DNA of 20,660 nucleotides from Pseudomonas sp. (GTDB taxonomy: Bacteria; Pseudomonadota; Gammaproteobacteria; Pseudomonadales; Pseudomonadaceae), in NCBI GenBank assembly GCA_029239415.1, contig JAQZAY010000027.1, forward strand, positions 1 through 20,660, written 5' to 3'. The translations under genes were made by a program, and so were the position numbers. The notes under the pieces were generated by a model. It was given only the letters and a program-made list of their open reading frames with translations. It was not told the origin of the DNA and ran no database searches. Below, piece by piece: positions 1 to 7,688 of the stretch (position 1 is the first letter of the stretch; every line of letters starts with the position of its first letter).

Positions 1-39
1 CTGCTGCGAGTTATGCGATGCCGGTCGTCCTGTCACTGT

Positions 40-65
40 CCTGCGCTTCAATTCTTGAACGCAGG
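40..65 (+). promoter_or_regulatory. Hairpin over the protease ribosome binding site
   Basis: Arms CCTGCG (40-45) and CGCAGG (60-65) pair; after one unpaired C (46), TTCAA (47-51) pairs with TTGAA (55-59) around a TTC loop. T39-A66 adds one more pair. The right arm covers most of the AGGAG (63-67) that is the only good Shine-Dalgarno for the ATG at 77. This is seen in the sequence; that it controls translation is inference. It could instead be the terminator of a gene to the left or a protein-binding palindrome. Bases 1-38 hold nothing I recognise. Confidence 0.5.
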
Positions 66-76
66 AGTCAGCAACG

Positions 77-1568
77 ATGAAGCGTGAACAAGCTGTACGC
101 CGGATGCTGTGCGCAAGTGCGCTGGCAGTATTCATTGGGGGGGGGCGCCGCTACGGCGACCGGTCAAGAGATGCCTGTACAGGTGCCTGGCGACGGTCGC
201 CAGCAACTGCCCAAGGCCATTGCTTCGAGCCTCTACCAGGCGGAGATCGGCAATTACCGGCTCAATGACCTGCAGAGCAGCGACCGCGGCGATGGCTACA
301 CTGTCGAGACCAGCACACTGCTAGAGGCCAACGGCGAGGGCGCCGTGGTCGGCTCGCTGGTGGCCGTCCGCTCGCCAGGCAACGCCCTCACCGCAATCAT
401 CGATAGCCCTGGGAAGCGGGGTCTGCTGCTGGTGGATGAAGAGGGCAACCGGCGATTCATCGACGAACCCGCCTATGACTATCTGCAAGCCGACGCCATG
501 CCCGGCGAAGCGCTCTCCAGTGCCACGCCAGGCACGGCCATCCATGCTGGCCATGACATCGACGCCCTGGTCGCTTTCTCCACCAAAGCGCTGGATGTGC
601 TGGGCAGTGACCCGATCGCCTTTGCCATGGCGCAGTTGGAGACAGTCAACCTGGGACTGCGCAATTCCCGGGTAAATGATGTCCGGGTGAACTTGGCAGG
701 GATTGTCGTGACGGAGACCGATCATGGTGTCGACGGTCCGGGCCTCTCGACAACGCAGGCTTTCATGGACGCATTGCGATCGACTTATCAGCACGACCTC
801 AATGTTGCGTACTATGACGAAAGCCCTTACGCCGGTATGGCTTACATGCCGGGGTACAGCAGTGTGAACGGCATCCACTATCCAATGGCATTACGGCACG
901 AAATCGGTCACAACGTGGGAGGCGGGCATTGCTACCCGGAGATTGGGGATAACTACAAGCATGGGCATCAGACGTCCAACGGCGCCCATACTCACCTGTG
1001 CGGAAACAATGTTCCTTACTATTCCACGCCTTCGGTGACCCACGAGGACCAACCGCTGGGCAATGCATCGACATCGGATATGGCACGGCTCTGGCGTGAG
1101 CAGGCGGCCAGGCTCAGTGGCTACAGCCCGGCGTTCGATGGCGAAAGAATGATGTACATTTCGACTCAGCTGGAGGCGCAGCTGCGAGTCACGACTTCTG
1201 CGATGTCACCCCGCGGCGGCTTCGTGGCCCTGTCACCTGAGGTGGGGCCTGTAGCGCTCAGCGGCGCGTCGGGCACCTCCACGCAACTGCGCGTTCCACT
1301 CAAAGACAAGAACGGCAGGGTCCACACGGTCAACCTGCGAGCTCAAAGCCAGATAGGTGATTGCGCCCGCAGGATCATGAACTCCTCCAGCGGCTGTCAC
1401 CCAGACCACTGGCGCGGCAGCGTAACGCTGATCCTGAGCTATGACGCCGAGCAGAATCTTCATCTGCCTGAAGGCTGGTACAACGGAACCCTTGAGCTGA
1501 AGACGCTTGACCCGAGTGCGCCAGGCTGGTCCCGCCCTATCCTGGTGAGCTTGTCGGTGCGGCGCTGA
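77..1568 (+). CDS. Secreted metzincin-like zinc metalloprotease, frameshifted at a G run
   Basis: Probable exported zinc endopeptidase. The ATG at 77, with AGGAG nine bases upstream, opens a good signal peptide: basic MKREQAVRR, then the hydrophobic MLCASALAVFIGG. That frame runs into G9 at 137-145 and, as written, stops at 268. Dropping one G joins it to the long frame reading GGGAATATGQ..., which gives a signal-peptidase-like Ala-rich site and a protein of about 496 residues. In that protein the zinc motif HEIGHNVGGGH (HExxHxxGxxH) begins near residue 274, coded from 897. A VPYYSTPSV segment follows, as in reprolysin-like bacterial proteases, but I see no Met-turn methionine. The last 140 residues are probably a beta-rich domain. 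A GTG at 84 is in the long frame but gives no signal peptide and has poor spacing to the ribosome site. Substrate is unknown. The frameshift may be real, phase-variable or a sequencing error. Confidence 0.75.
137..145 (+). repeat. Run of nine G inside the signal peptide
   Basis: A mononucleotide run of nine G lies right after the hydrophobic core of the signal peptide. Eight G (or eleven, or five) would keep the protein in frame from the ATG at 77; nine does not. Long G runs are prone to slippage both in replication and in sequencing. Confidence 0.9.
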
Positions 1569-1580
1569 GCGCAGCGCAAG

Positions 1581-1604
1581 CAGGGCCAGGTCTACCTGGC
1601 CCTG
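1581..1604. terminator. Hairpin between convergent genes
   Basis: A perfect ten-base stem, CAGGGCCAGG (1581-1590) with CCTGGCCCTG (1595-1604) and a TCTA loop, sits between the stop of the protease gene and the stop of cycA. Its place between converging genes suggests a two-way terminator, but no T run follows it on either strand, so ending of transcription by this stem alone is not certain. Confidence 0.6.
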
Positions 1605-1610
1605 TCATGC

Positions 1611-3026
1611 TCAGCGCTGCATCGACGCAGTGCGCAGCGCTCGCTTGGGCCGCAGGTACCGGTAGGTCACGGCCAGCAGCAGGAACCATGCCGGGGTGAC
1701 GATCAATGCCTTGCGCGTGTCGTCCTCGAGGCTCAGCAGCACCAGAATGAAAGCAAAGAACGCCAGGCACACACAGCACATCAGCCGCCCGCCGGGCATC
1801 TTGTAGGTCGAGGCCTCGTGCAGGGCGGCCCGCTGGGTGCGGTACTTGAGGTACGAGAGCAGGATCATCGACCAGACGAACATGAACAGGATCGCCGACA
1901 CGGTCGTCACCAGGGTGAAGGCTTCGACCAGGTTGGGGATCACGTAGATCAGCGCGGCACCTAGCAGCAGGCAGGTGCAGGAGAAGTACAGGCCGTTGGC
2001 CGGCACGCGCCGGCTGGAGAGTTTCTCGAAAGCCTTCGGTGCATCACCTTCCTGGGCCAGGCCGTACAGCATCCGGCTGGTGGAGAACACGCCACTGTTG
2101 GCCGACGAGGCCGCCGAGGTCAGCACCACGAAGTTGATCAGGCTGGCGGCGGCAGGCAGGCCCGCCAGCACGAACAGCTCGACGAAGGGGCTCTTGCCCG
2201 GCACCACATCGCGCCACGGCGTGACGGCCATGATGGCGATCAGCGCCAGCACGTAGAACATGATGATGCGGATCGGAATCGAGTTGATCGCCCGTGGCAG
2301 GGTACGCTCGGGATCCTTGGCCTCGGCGGCGGTGGTGCCTACCAGCTCGATGCCGACAAAGGCAAACACCGCGATCTGGAAACCTGCGAAAAAGCCCATC
2401 AGGCCATGCGGGAACATGCCCTCGTCGTTCCACAGGTTGGCCAGGCTCGCGGTGCGTCCGGCGGGCGACTCGAAGCCGCTGAACACCATGTACAAGCCAG
2501 TGGCGACCAGGCCGAGGATCGCGACGATCTTGATCAGCGCGAACCAGAACTCGACCTCGCCGAACATCTTCACGGTGATCAGGTTCAGCGACAGCAATAC
2601 GCCGACGCAGGCGAGCGCGGGTATCCACTGCGGCAGGTCGGGAAACCAGAACTGCGTGTAGGCGGCGATCGCGATGACGTCCGCGATGCCGGTGATCACC
2701 CAGCAGAACCAGTAGGTCCAGCCGGTGAAATATCCCGCCCAGGGGCCGAGCAGGTCGGCGGAGAAATCGATGAACGATTTGTAGTTCAGGTTCGACAGCA
2801 GCAGTTCGCCCATGGCGCGCATGACGAAGAACAGCATGAAGCCGATGATCATGTACACGAAGATGATCGACGGCCCTGCCAGGCTGATGGTCTTGCCCGA
2901 GCCCATGAACAGGCCAGTGCCGATGGCGCCACCGATGGCGATCAGCTGGATGTGGCGGTTGGTCAGGTTGCGTTGCAGGTGATTCTCGTCGTTTGACGTG
3001 GATGAGGTCCGGGTCATGGGCTGCAT
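1611..3026 (-). CDS. cycA: D-serine/D-alanine/glycine transporter CycA
   Basis: Inner-membrane amino-acid/proton symporter of the APC superfamily (AAT family), which takes up glycine, D-alanine, D-serine and related small amino acids. The 471-residue protein has the usual family length and about twelve hydrophobic segments. From RNLTNRHIQLIAIGG through the GAIGTGLF first-helix signature, LLGPWAGYFTGWTYWFCW, ELVGTTAAEAKDP, SIPIRIIMFYV, INFVVLTSAASSANSGVFST and LEDDTRKAL it reads nearly as E. coli CycA as I recall it, so the family call is firm. The start is less so: no strong Shine-Dalgarno precedes the ATG at 3026, and the next in-frame ATG (third residue on, MTRTSS) is possible. It stands alone, transcribed away from the copper operon by the same strand but separated from it by 122 bases. 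Confidence 0.93.
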   Translation of the reverse strand: MQPMTRTSSTSNDENHLQRNLTNRHIQLIAIGGAIGTGLFMGSGKTISLAGPSIIFVYMIIGFMLFFVMRAMGELLLSNLNYKSFIDFSADLLGPWAGYFTGWTYWFCWVITGIADVIAIAAYTQFWFPDLPQWIPALACVGVLLSLNLITVKMFGEVEFWFALIKIVAILGLVATGLYMVFSGFESPAGRTASLANLWNDEGMFPHGLMGFFAGFQIAVFAFVGIELVGTTAAEAKDPERTLPRAINSIPIRIIMFYVLALIAIMAVTPWRDVVPGKSPFVELFVLAGLPAAASLINFVVLTSAASSANSGVFSTSRMLYGLAQEGDAPKAFEKLSSRRVPANGLYFSCTCLLLGAALIYVIPNLVEAFTLVTTVSAILFMFVWSMILLSYLKYRTQRAALHEASTYKMPGGRLMCCVCLAFFAFILVLLSLEDDTRKALIVTPAWFLLLAVTYRYLRPKRALRTASMQR

Positions 3027-3070
3027 TCCATTGAGGGTCAGTCTTCTTGTGAAAGCCGGCTAGGCTATCA

Positions 3071-3093
3071 CGCGCCCCCACGTGGAGGGCGCG
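3071..3093. promoter_or_regulatory. GC-rich palindrome upstream of cycA
   Basis: CGCGCCC (3071-3077) and GGGCGCG (3087-3093) flank the palindrome CCACGTGG (3078-3085). It lies 45 bases before the cycA start and about 55 bases past the end of the PepSY gene. It could be the terminator of the copper operon or an operator for cycA. No T run follows in the minus direction. The rest of 3027-3148 shows only a short ATTG/CAAT repeat (3107-3118) and no promoter I can defend. Confidence 0.4.
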
Positions 3094-3148
3094 ACACGTC
3101 GTCTCAATTGGAAACAATCGTGGCTCGGACCTGCCTGCCTCCGCGGTC

Positions 3149-4513
3149 CTAGGCCTGCGCCATGACCCGGCGCCGTACGACCAGGCTGTCCACCACCCAC
3201 ATCACCAGCATCGACACCCCGACCAGCGGAAATGCCAGGCCCAGTAGCAGCATCACTCCGGTCGCGGTCTTCCAGCGCGGCAGGTCATGGCGCAGCGGCG
3301 GCACGCCCAGGCCACCCGCGGGGCGGCGTTTCCACCACATCACCAGCCCGCTGACCGAGCCGAGCAGGATCATCAGGCACACGATCAGGATGATGACCTG
3401 GTTGAGCGGGCCGAACATCTTGCCCTCATGCAGCATCACCCCGAGCTCGGTGGCGCGTGCGACAGGGCTGTAGTCCTGCCAGCGCACATCGGCCAGCACC
3501 TTGCCGGTGTACTGGTCGACATGCAGGGTGGCGTCGTTGCGCGGGTCGTCGGCGAAGACCGCGATGGTGAATACGCCCTCTGCCGTGGTCGGGAGCGTGA
3601 TGCTGTAGCCGGGCTCGACCTTGCGCTCGGTCGCCAGTGCCTCGACCTGCTGCAGGCCAACCTGCGGCGCGGCCGGGGCGCTGGACATCATGTGGTGCCC
3701 GGCATGCTCGGCATGGGCGCCGGACTGGGGCATCGGGGTATTCTCCACGGCCCACGGCACCGTCTGGCGATGCGCATTGTTGAGCACGCGCGCCTGCTGG
3801 TCGGACTGCGGCACGTCGTTCCACATGGCTGCGGGGAAGCGGTTCCACAGGTCAGCGTACTGCTTGCCCCAGAATCCGGTCCAGGTCATGCCGCTGAGCA
3901 GCATCAGCAGCAACAGCGCCGCGCCCCAGAAGCCAGTGACCGCGTGCAGGTCGCGCCATAGCAGCCGGCCGCGCGCGTGCAGGCGCGGCCAGAGCACCCC
4001 GGCGTTCTTGCGCCCGCGCGGCCACCACAGGTAGACCCCCGACACGACCAGGACGATACCCCAGCCGGCCGCCAGCTCCACCAGGCGATCGCCCAGGGTG
4101 CCGACCATCAGCTCGCCATGCAGCGCGCGCGCCACCGCCTGCAGGTTGTACTTGCTGTCCTGCTCGCCCAGCACCTTGCCGCTGTAGGGGTCGACGAACA
4201 CGCTCAGCTCGCGCCCGCCGTCGTGCACCACGAACTGCGCGCTGCGCTCGGCGTTCAGCGGCGGCAGGTATTGCGCCACGTGGCCCTTGGGATAGGCCTG
4301 GTGCACCTCGGCCAGCAGGCTGTCGGCGCCCTGGCGATGCTGGCCGGCCTCGACCACAATCAGGTCGCGGTACATCAGTGGGTCGAGCTGTGGCTTGAAC
4401 AGGTAGATGATCCCGGTGACGGCCAGGATGATCATGAACGGTGCAACGAACAGCCCGGCATAGAAGTGCCAGCGCCAGGCCAGGTTGTAGAAGGAAATCG
4501 ATGGTTTGCTCAT
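3149..4513 (-). CDS. PepSY-associated TM helix protein, probable partner of the copper receptor
   Basis: Inner-membrane protein of the PepSY-TM family (PiuB-like), often coded next to TonB-dependent metal or siderophore receptors and thought to help reduce or move the metal at the inner membrane. The 454-residue protein has membrane segments near residues 18-40, 145-163, 196-212, 371-394 and 417-445, with large periplasmic stretches between them. Histidines typical of the family are seen at 16 (WRWHFYAG), 132 (ALHGELM), 190 (RDLHAVTGFW) and 362 (MLHEGKMFG). A His/Met-rich stretch at 261-276 fits copper binding. I start it at MSKPSISFYN because GGGAG lies eight bases before that ATG; an in-frame TTG further up (4534) lacks such a site. 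It is the last gene of the operon, 70 bases after oprC. Confidence 0.85.
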   Translation of the reverse strand: MSKPSISFYNLAWRWHFYAGLFVAPFMIILAVTGIIYLFKPQLDPLMYRDLIVVEAGQHRQGADSLLAEVHQAYPKGHVAQYLPPLNAERSAQFVVHDGGRELSVFVDPYSGKVLGEQDSKYNLQAVARALHGELMVGTLGDRLVELAAGWGIVLVVSGVYLWWPRGRKNAGVLWPRLHARGRLLWRDLHAVTGFWGAALLLLMLLSGMTWTGFWGKQYADLWNRFPAAMWNDVPQSDQQARVLNNAHRQTVPWAVENTPMPQSGAHAEHAGHHMMSSAPAAPQVGLQQVEALATERKVEPGYSITLPTTAEGVFTIAVFADDPRNDATLHVDQYTGKVLADVRWQDYSPVARATELGVMLHEGKMFGPLNQVIILIVCLMILLGSVSGLVMWWKRRPAGGLGVPPLRHDLPRWKTATGVMLLLGLAFPLVGVSMLVMWVVDSLVVRRRVMAQA

Positions 4514-4554
4514 GGAGCACTCCCGTGTAGCCAAAAGGGTTAGCCCAGTCAGGC

Positions 4555-4571
4555 CGCGGCCATCGGCCGCG
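4555..4571 (-). promoter_or_regulatory. Intercistronic hairpin between oprC and the PepSY gene
   Basis: CGCGGCC (4555-4561) and GGCCGCG (4565-4571) form a perfect seven-base stem with an ATC loop in the 70-base gap. No T run follows in the direction of transcription, so partial termination or protection of the oprC message against exonucleases is more likely than a full stop. This role is inferred. Confidence 0.5.
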
Positions 4572-4583
4572 CCCCGGGGATGA

Positions 4584-6650
4584 TCAGAAACTCAGGTCGA
4601 CCTTGGTCCACAGCGTGCGCCCAGGCTCGCTCACCGCCTGCGGATCGCTGGCCGGATAGCCGAAGCCTGCGTTGCCCGCCAGGTTCAGATGTTCGGCGTA
4701 GGCCTTGTCGAACAGGTTGTCGACGCCAGCGCCCAGCTTGAGGTGCTTGTTCACCCTGTAGGCTCCGTTCAGCGAGAACACACCGAAACCTGCGCTCTTC
4801 TCATAGTCCTTGCCCACCACATTGCCGTAGTCCTGAGCGATGCGGTTCTGTGCCGCCACAACCCGCCACAAGGCTCCAGCGCTCCAGTCCTCCCGGCTGT
4901 AGGTCAGGCCCAGGCGGCTCTCCAGGGGAGGCATCTGGGGTAGCGCTTTGCCATCACTGCTGTTCTTGCCCCAAGCGTAGGCCAGGGTCGCGTCGGCTTT
5001 CCAGTTTTCCGACAGGTCATAGGCCGTGCCCAGCTCACCGCCCATGATGCGTGCATCGATGTTCCGTGCCCTGGATGTGCTCATGCCCATGATGGCGCTG
5101 CGGTAGTCGAACAGGATGTAGTCGCGGACCTGCCCGACGTAGCCCGAGGCCCAGGCGTCCAGCCGCTCACCCTGGTACTGGATGCCGGCATCGAGCTGGG
5201 TGGTCTTTTCGGGCTTGATGCTGTCGAACGCATTGACCGAACCGGCCGGGCCCGATTTGGGCGAGAACAGCTCCCAGTAGTCAGGAAAGCGCTGGGCGTG
5301 ACCCAAGCCGATGTACGCAGTGGCAGGCAATGCGGCCAGGTCGTGCTCATAGCGCATGAACCCGCTGGGCAGGGTGTCGGCGCGGGTATCGCTGCGGGTC
5401 ACGCTGGCCGCACGAAAGTCCTTGGCCGAGGCGCGGTCCAGGCGGGCCCCGGTGATCAGTCGGTCCCGGTCGGTGCTGTACCAGGTCAGCTCGCTGAATA
5501 TGCCGTAGTTGTGAAAGTCGGCATCCTTGGTCCAGGCCTGGCCCTTGTGTGCGTCGACCCCCATGCCGCCGCGCAGACGGTGCTGGTTGGTCTGCGCATC
5601 GATGCCGCTGACCATTTGCACGTCAGCCCAGCGCCAGGTGCCCTTGATTCGTGCGCCGAGGGTGCGGCGGTCGACATTGCTGACCATCGGCATGCCCATC
5701 ATCCCGCTCCCCGAGGGCGAGCGCAGGCTGTAGTTGTCCATCACGTGGTCGGCGTAGTTGTAGTAGACCTGCGCCTCGAGCTTCTCCAGCACCTCGCCCA
5801 GGTTGGACTTCTCGAAACGCAGGCCAAGACTTTCGCGCTTGAACTGCGAGCCGTCCATGCCGCGCCCGGCATAGCGGGCCTCGCCATCGCCCCTGCCAGC
5901 GGTGAGTTCAAGCAGGGTATCGGGGTCCGGCGTCCAGCCCAGGGTGGCGTCGCCGTTCCACTTGTCCCAGCGCGACGGCACGGTATCGCCGTTGCCATCG
6001 TGGTAGTCGTCGGACCGCGACTGGTTGCCGACGAAGCGGGCATAGCCCTGGCCGTTGCCGGCCGCCGCATCGAGGACCTTGTCGAAGCGCCCGTTGGAGC
6101 CTGCCAGCAGGCTGGCGTTGACCCGGCTGCCAAGCTCGCCGAATTGTTCGGGCTCACGCTCGAAGAGGATGGTCCCGGCCGACCCGCCTGGGCCCCAGAC
6201 CACGCTCTGCGGGCCCTTGATAACGGTGAGGCGGTCGTAGGTCTCCGGCGAGATGTACGAAGTGGGCGCGTCCATGCGGTTGGGGCAGGCCCCCAGCATC
6301 ACGCCGCCGTTGGCGAGGATGTTCAGGCGCGAGCCGAACATCCCGCGCAGCACCGGGTCGCCGTTGGTGCCACCGGAGCGGATGGCCGAGAAACCGGGGA
6401 TGGTCTTGAGGTAGTCGGCGCCGTCGCTGGCCGGCACCGGCTGGCGTGGATCCTTGGGGTTGGTGACGATGGTCAATGGAGAACTGGGGGCCACGGCGGT
6501 AATGATCATCGGGCTCAGTTCGGCCGGATCCTGGGCGTGACCTTGGTGCGTGGAGTCGTCCGCCAGGGCCAGGGGCGCCAGCAGAGAGCCGCAGAGCCCG
6601 GCAAGGGCTCCGCGCAGGGGTAGACGAAACACGGGTATGCAACCAGACAT
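4584..6650 (-). CDS. oprC: TonB-dependent copper receptor OprC
   Basis: Outer-membrane beta-barrel that brings copper into the periplasm with energy from TonB. The 688-residue protein has a signal peptide (about 1-30, ending PLALA before DD), then a His-bearing linker (THQGH), a plug domain starting near 47 with the receptor signature ADYLKTIPGFSAIRSGGTNG and VIKGPQSVVWGPGGSAGTILFE, and a barrel ending in WTKVDLSF with a C-terminal Phe. The copper ligands described for P. aeruginosa OprC, CxxxM and HxM, are matched by C122-PNR-M126 and H302-V-M304. This supports copper rather than vitamin B12 or siderophore, despite the nearby cobalamin genes. It is the fourth gene of the operon, 61 bases after the Met/His-rich DUF2946 gene. 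Confidence 0.93.
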   Translation of the reverse strand: MSGCIPVFRLPLRGALAGLCGSLLAPLALADDSTHQGHAQDPAELSPMIITAVAPSSPLTIVTNPKDPRQPVPASDGADYLKTIPGFSAIRSGGTNGDPVLRGMFGSRLNILANGGVMLGACPNRMDAPTSYISPETYDRLTVIKGPQSVVWGPGGSAGTILFEREPEQFGELGSRVNASLLAGSNGRFDKVLDAAAGNGQGYARFVGNQSRSDDYHDGNGDTVPSRWDKWNGDATLGWTPDPDTLLELTAGRGDGEARYAGRGMDGSQFKRESLGLRFEKSNLGEVLEKLEAQVYYNYADHVMDNYSLRSPSGSGMMGMPMVSNVDRRTLGARIKGTWRWADVQMVSGIDAQTNQHRLRGGMGVDAHKGQAWTKDADFHNYGIFSELTWYSTDRDRLITGARLDRASAKDFRAASVTRSDTRADTLPSGFMRYEHDLAALPATAYIGLGHAQRFPDYWELFSPKSGPAGSVNAFDSIKPEKTTQLDAGIQYQGERLDAWASGYVGQVRDYILFDYRSAIMGMSTSRARNIDARIMGGELGTAYDLSENWKADATLAYAWGKNSSDGKALPQMPPLESRLGLTYSREDWSAGALWRVVAAQNRIAQDYGNVVGKDYEKSAGFGVFSLNGAYRVNKHLKLGAGVDNLFDKAYAEHLNLAGNAGFGYPASDPQAVSEPGRTLWTKVDLSF

Positions 6651-6679
6651 AGTGATTCCAGTCGATCAGTCATGAAGGT

Positions 6680-6700
6680 GCGCAGGACGTTGTCCTGCGC
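6680..6700 (-). promoter_or_regulatory. Intercistronic hairpin upstream of oprC
   Basis: GCGCAGGAC (6680-6688) and GTCCTGCGC (6692-6700) make a perfect nine-base stem with a GTT loop in the 61 bases between the DUF2946 gene and oprC. No T run follows it in the minus direction. It may limit read-through into oprC or mark a processing site; that is inference. Confidence 0.5.
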
Positions 6701-6711
6701 ATGCAAGCGTT

Positions 6712-7137
6712 TCAGACATGGATCGAGACTGGTGGGGCGCGGCTGCGGGCGCCTGGGAATACCGCTTGGCGTGCATGGCCCTGGCGGGTCTGACGCAAGA
6801 GGAGGCCGGCTTGCGACAAAGTGCCGATATTGAGCGGGCTGAGGGTCTGGGGCAGGCCTGGGCAGTTGAAGAGCAGGGAGCAATAGCCGCATTTCTCCCA
6901 GAGCACATGCAGTTGGCCATCGTTGCCGTGGCCGTGATGGCCTGTATCGGCCTGGTGATGCCCGGCTGCCATGGGCATGTCCATGGGCATGCCAGCGTGG
7001 TGGTTCATTGGCATCGACTGGGAAACCAGCGGGCCGATGAAGATCATCCACATGGCAAACAGGCTCAGCCAGCCGCCACCCATTCGCCTGCGATCAGGAC
7101 GGGTTGGCCAGGGGAGGCGCTTGCGCAGTGTGCTCAT
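6712..7137 (-). CDS. DUF2946 protein with Met/His-rich copper-binding segment
   Basis: Small protein of 141 residues resembling the DUF2946 family found beside copper and heme genes in Proteobacteria. A basic N-terminus (1-19) is followed by one hydrophobic segment (about 21-40) that could be a signal anchor. Residues 42-71 are packed with Met and His (MPMNHH, MPMDMPM, GHH, GHHGHG), a pattern known from proteins that bind copper in the periplasm. C83-GY-C86 with C92 follows, in the place where family members carry paired cysteines. The tail from about 110 is basic. It follows the PCu(A)C gene after 20 bases and precedes oprC. I infer a role in catching copper delivered by OprC; no enzyme activity is apparent. 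Confidence 0.75.
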   Translation of the reverse strand: MSTLRKRLPWPTRPDRRRMGGGWLSLFAMWMIFIGPLVSQSMPMNHHAGMPMDMPMAAGHHQADTGHHGHGNDGQLHVLWEKCGYCSLLFNCPGLPQTLSPLNIGTLSQAGLLLRQTRQGHARQAVFPGARSRAPPVSIHV

Positions 7138-7157
7138 GAGGAGCGCGGCTCAGGTGA

Positions 7158-7640
7158 TCAGTGCGTGTGGGGCTGGTCCTGTTTACTGGCCGGGGGCTGC
7201 TTCTGTACGCAAACCTCGACCGTGATGTCGCCGGCCCTCTCGAAATGCAAGGTCAGCGGGAAGCGCTTGCCATCGCTGAGCAGACTGCGGTCCCTGGGCT
7301 GCATCAGCATCACGTGATAGGCGCTGGGGGCGAAGGTCAGGTCCTGGTCTGCCGGAACGGCCACGCTCTGAACCTGCTGCATCTTCAACAGGCCCGCCGC
7401 AGTCTTGATGTGCTCGTGCAGTTGCACATCGTCGCTGATCGGACTGTCGACACCAAGCAGGCGGTCGTCCTGCTGGCCATTGTTGTGCACCACGAAGTAA
7501 GCGGCGACGTTTGGCGCGTTCGGTGGCAGTTCCAGCGACCAGGGGTGGGTGATGCGCAGCTCGCCCTCGGTGTATTCGTGGGCACTGGCAAAGACGCCAG
7601 GCAGCAGCAAGGCAGCCAGGAGCAAGGTGTGCTTGAGCAT
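7158..7640 (-). CDS. PCu(A)C family periplasmic copper chaperone
   Basis: Periplasmic Cu(I) carrier of 160 residues. It has a signal peptide (1-20, ending FASA before HEYTEG) and one PCu(A)C domain. The family motif H(M)x10Mx21HxM is present with its spacing intact: H75, then E76 where Met is often found, M87, and H109-V-M111. A short His-bearing tail (QPHTH) may add metal binding. PCu(A)C proteins hand copper to cytochrome oxidase or to other periplasmic sites; the setting here, between two DUF2946 genes and upstream of oprC, suggests it receives copper taken up by OprC. It lies 48 bases after the first DUF2946 gene, so co-transcription is likely. Confidence 0.9.
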   Translation of the reverse strand: MLKHTLLLAALLLPGVFASAHEYTEGELRITHPWSLELPPNAPNVAAYFVVHNNGQQDDRLLGVDSPISDDVQLHEHIKTAAGLLKMQQVQSVAVPADQDLTFAPSAYHVMLMQPRDRSLLSDGKRFPLTLHFERAGDITVEVCVQKQPPASKQDQPHTH

Positions 7641-7688
7641 GGGGTTTCTCCGGATCTGTTCAGGTTCGCAACGACAGGCGTGGTGAGC

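Noticed and set aside
77..268. A separate 63-residue small protein
   Set aside because: After the G run the reading becomes Arg-rich and unlike a protein, while its first part is a perfect signal peptide for the downstream frame; it is the shifted start of the protease gene.
4514..4534. Upstream TTG start adding seven residues to the PepSY protein
   Set aside because: The ATG at 4513 has a well-placed GGGAG, while that TTG start has no ribosome site.
5298..6623. Long open frame on the plus strand opposite oprC
   Set aside because: It is a GC-bias shadow rich in Gly, Val, Ala and His, with no domain; oprC is unmistakable.
4584..6650. Reading the TonB-dependent receptor as a vitamin B12 receptor (BtuB) because of the cobalamin genes nearby
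   Set aside because: It has the OprC copper ligands (CxxxM and HxM) and its operon partners are copper proteins; the cobalamin operons are separate units beyond the NfeD/SPFH pair.
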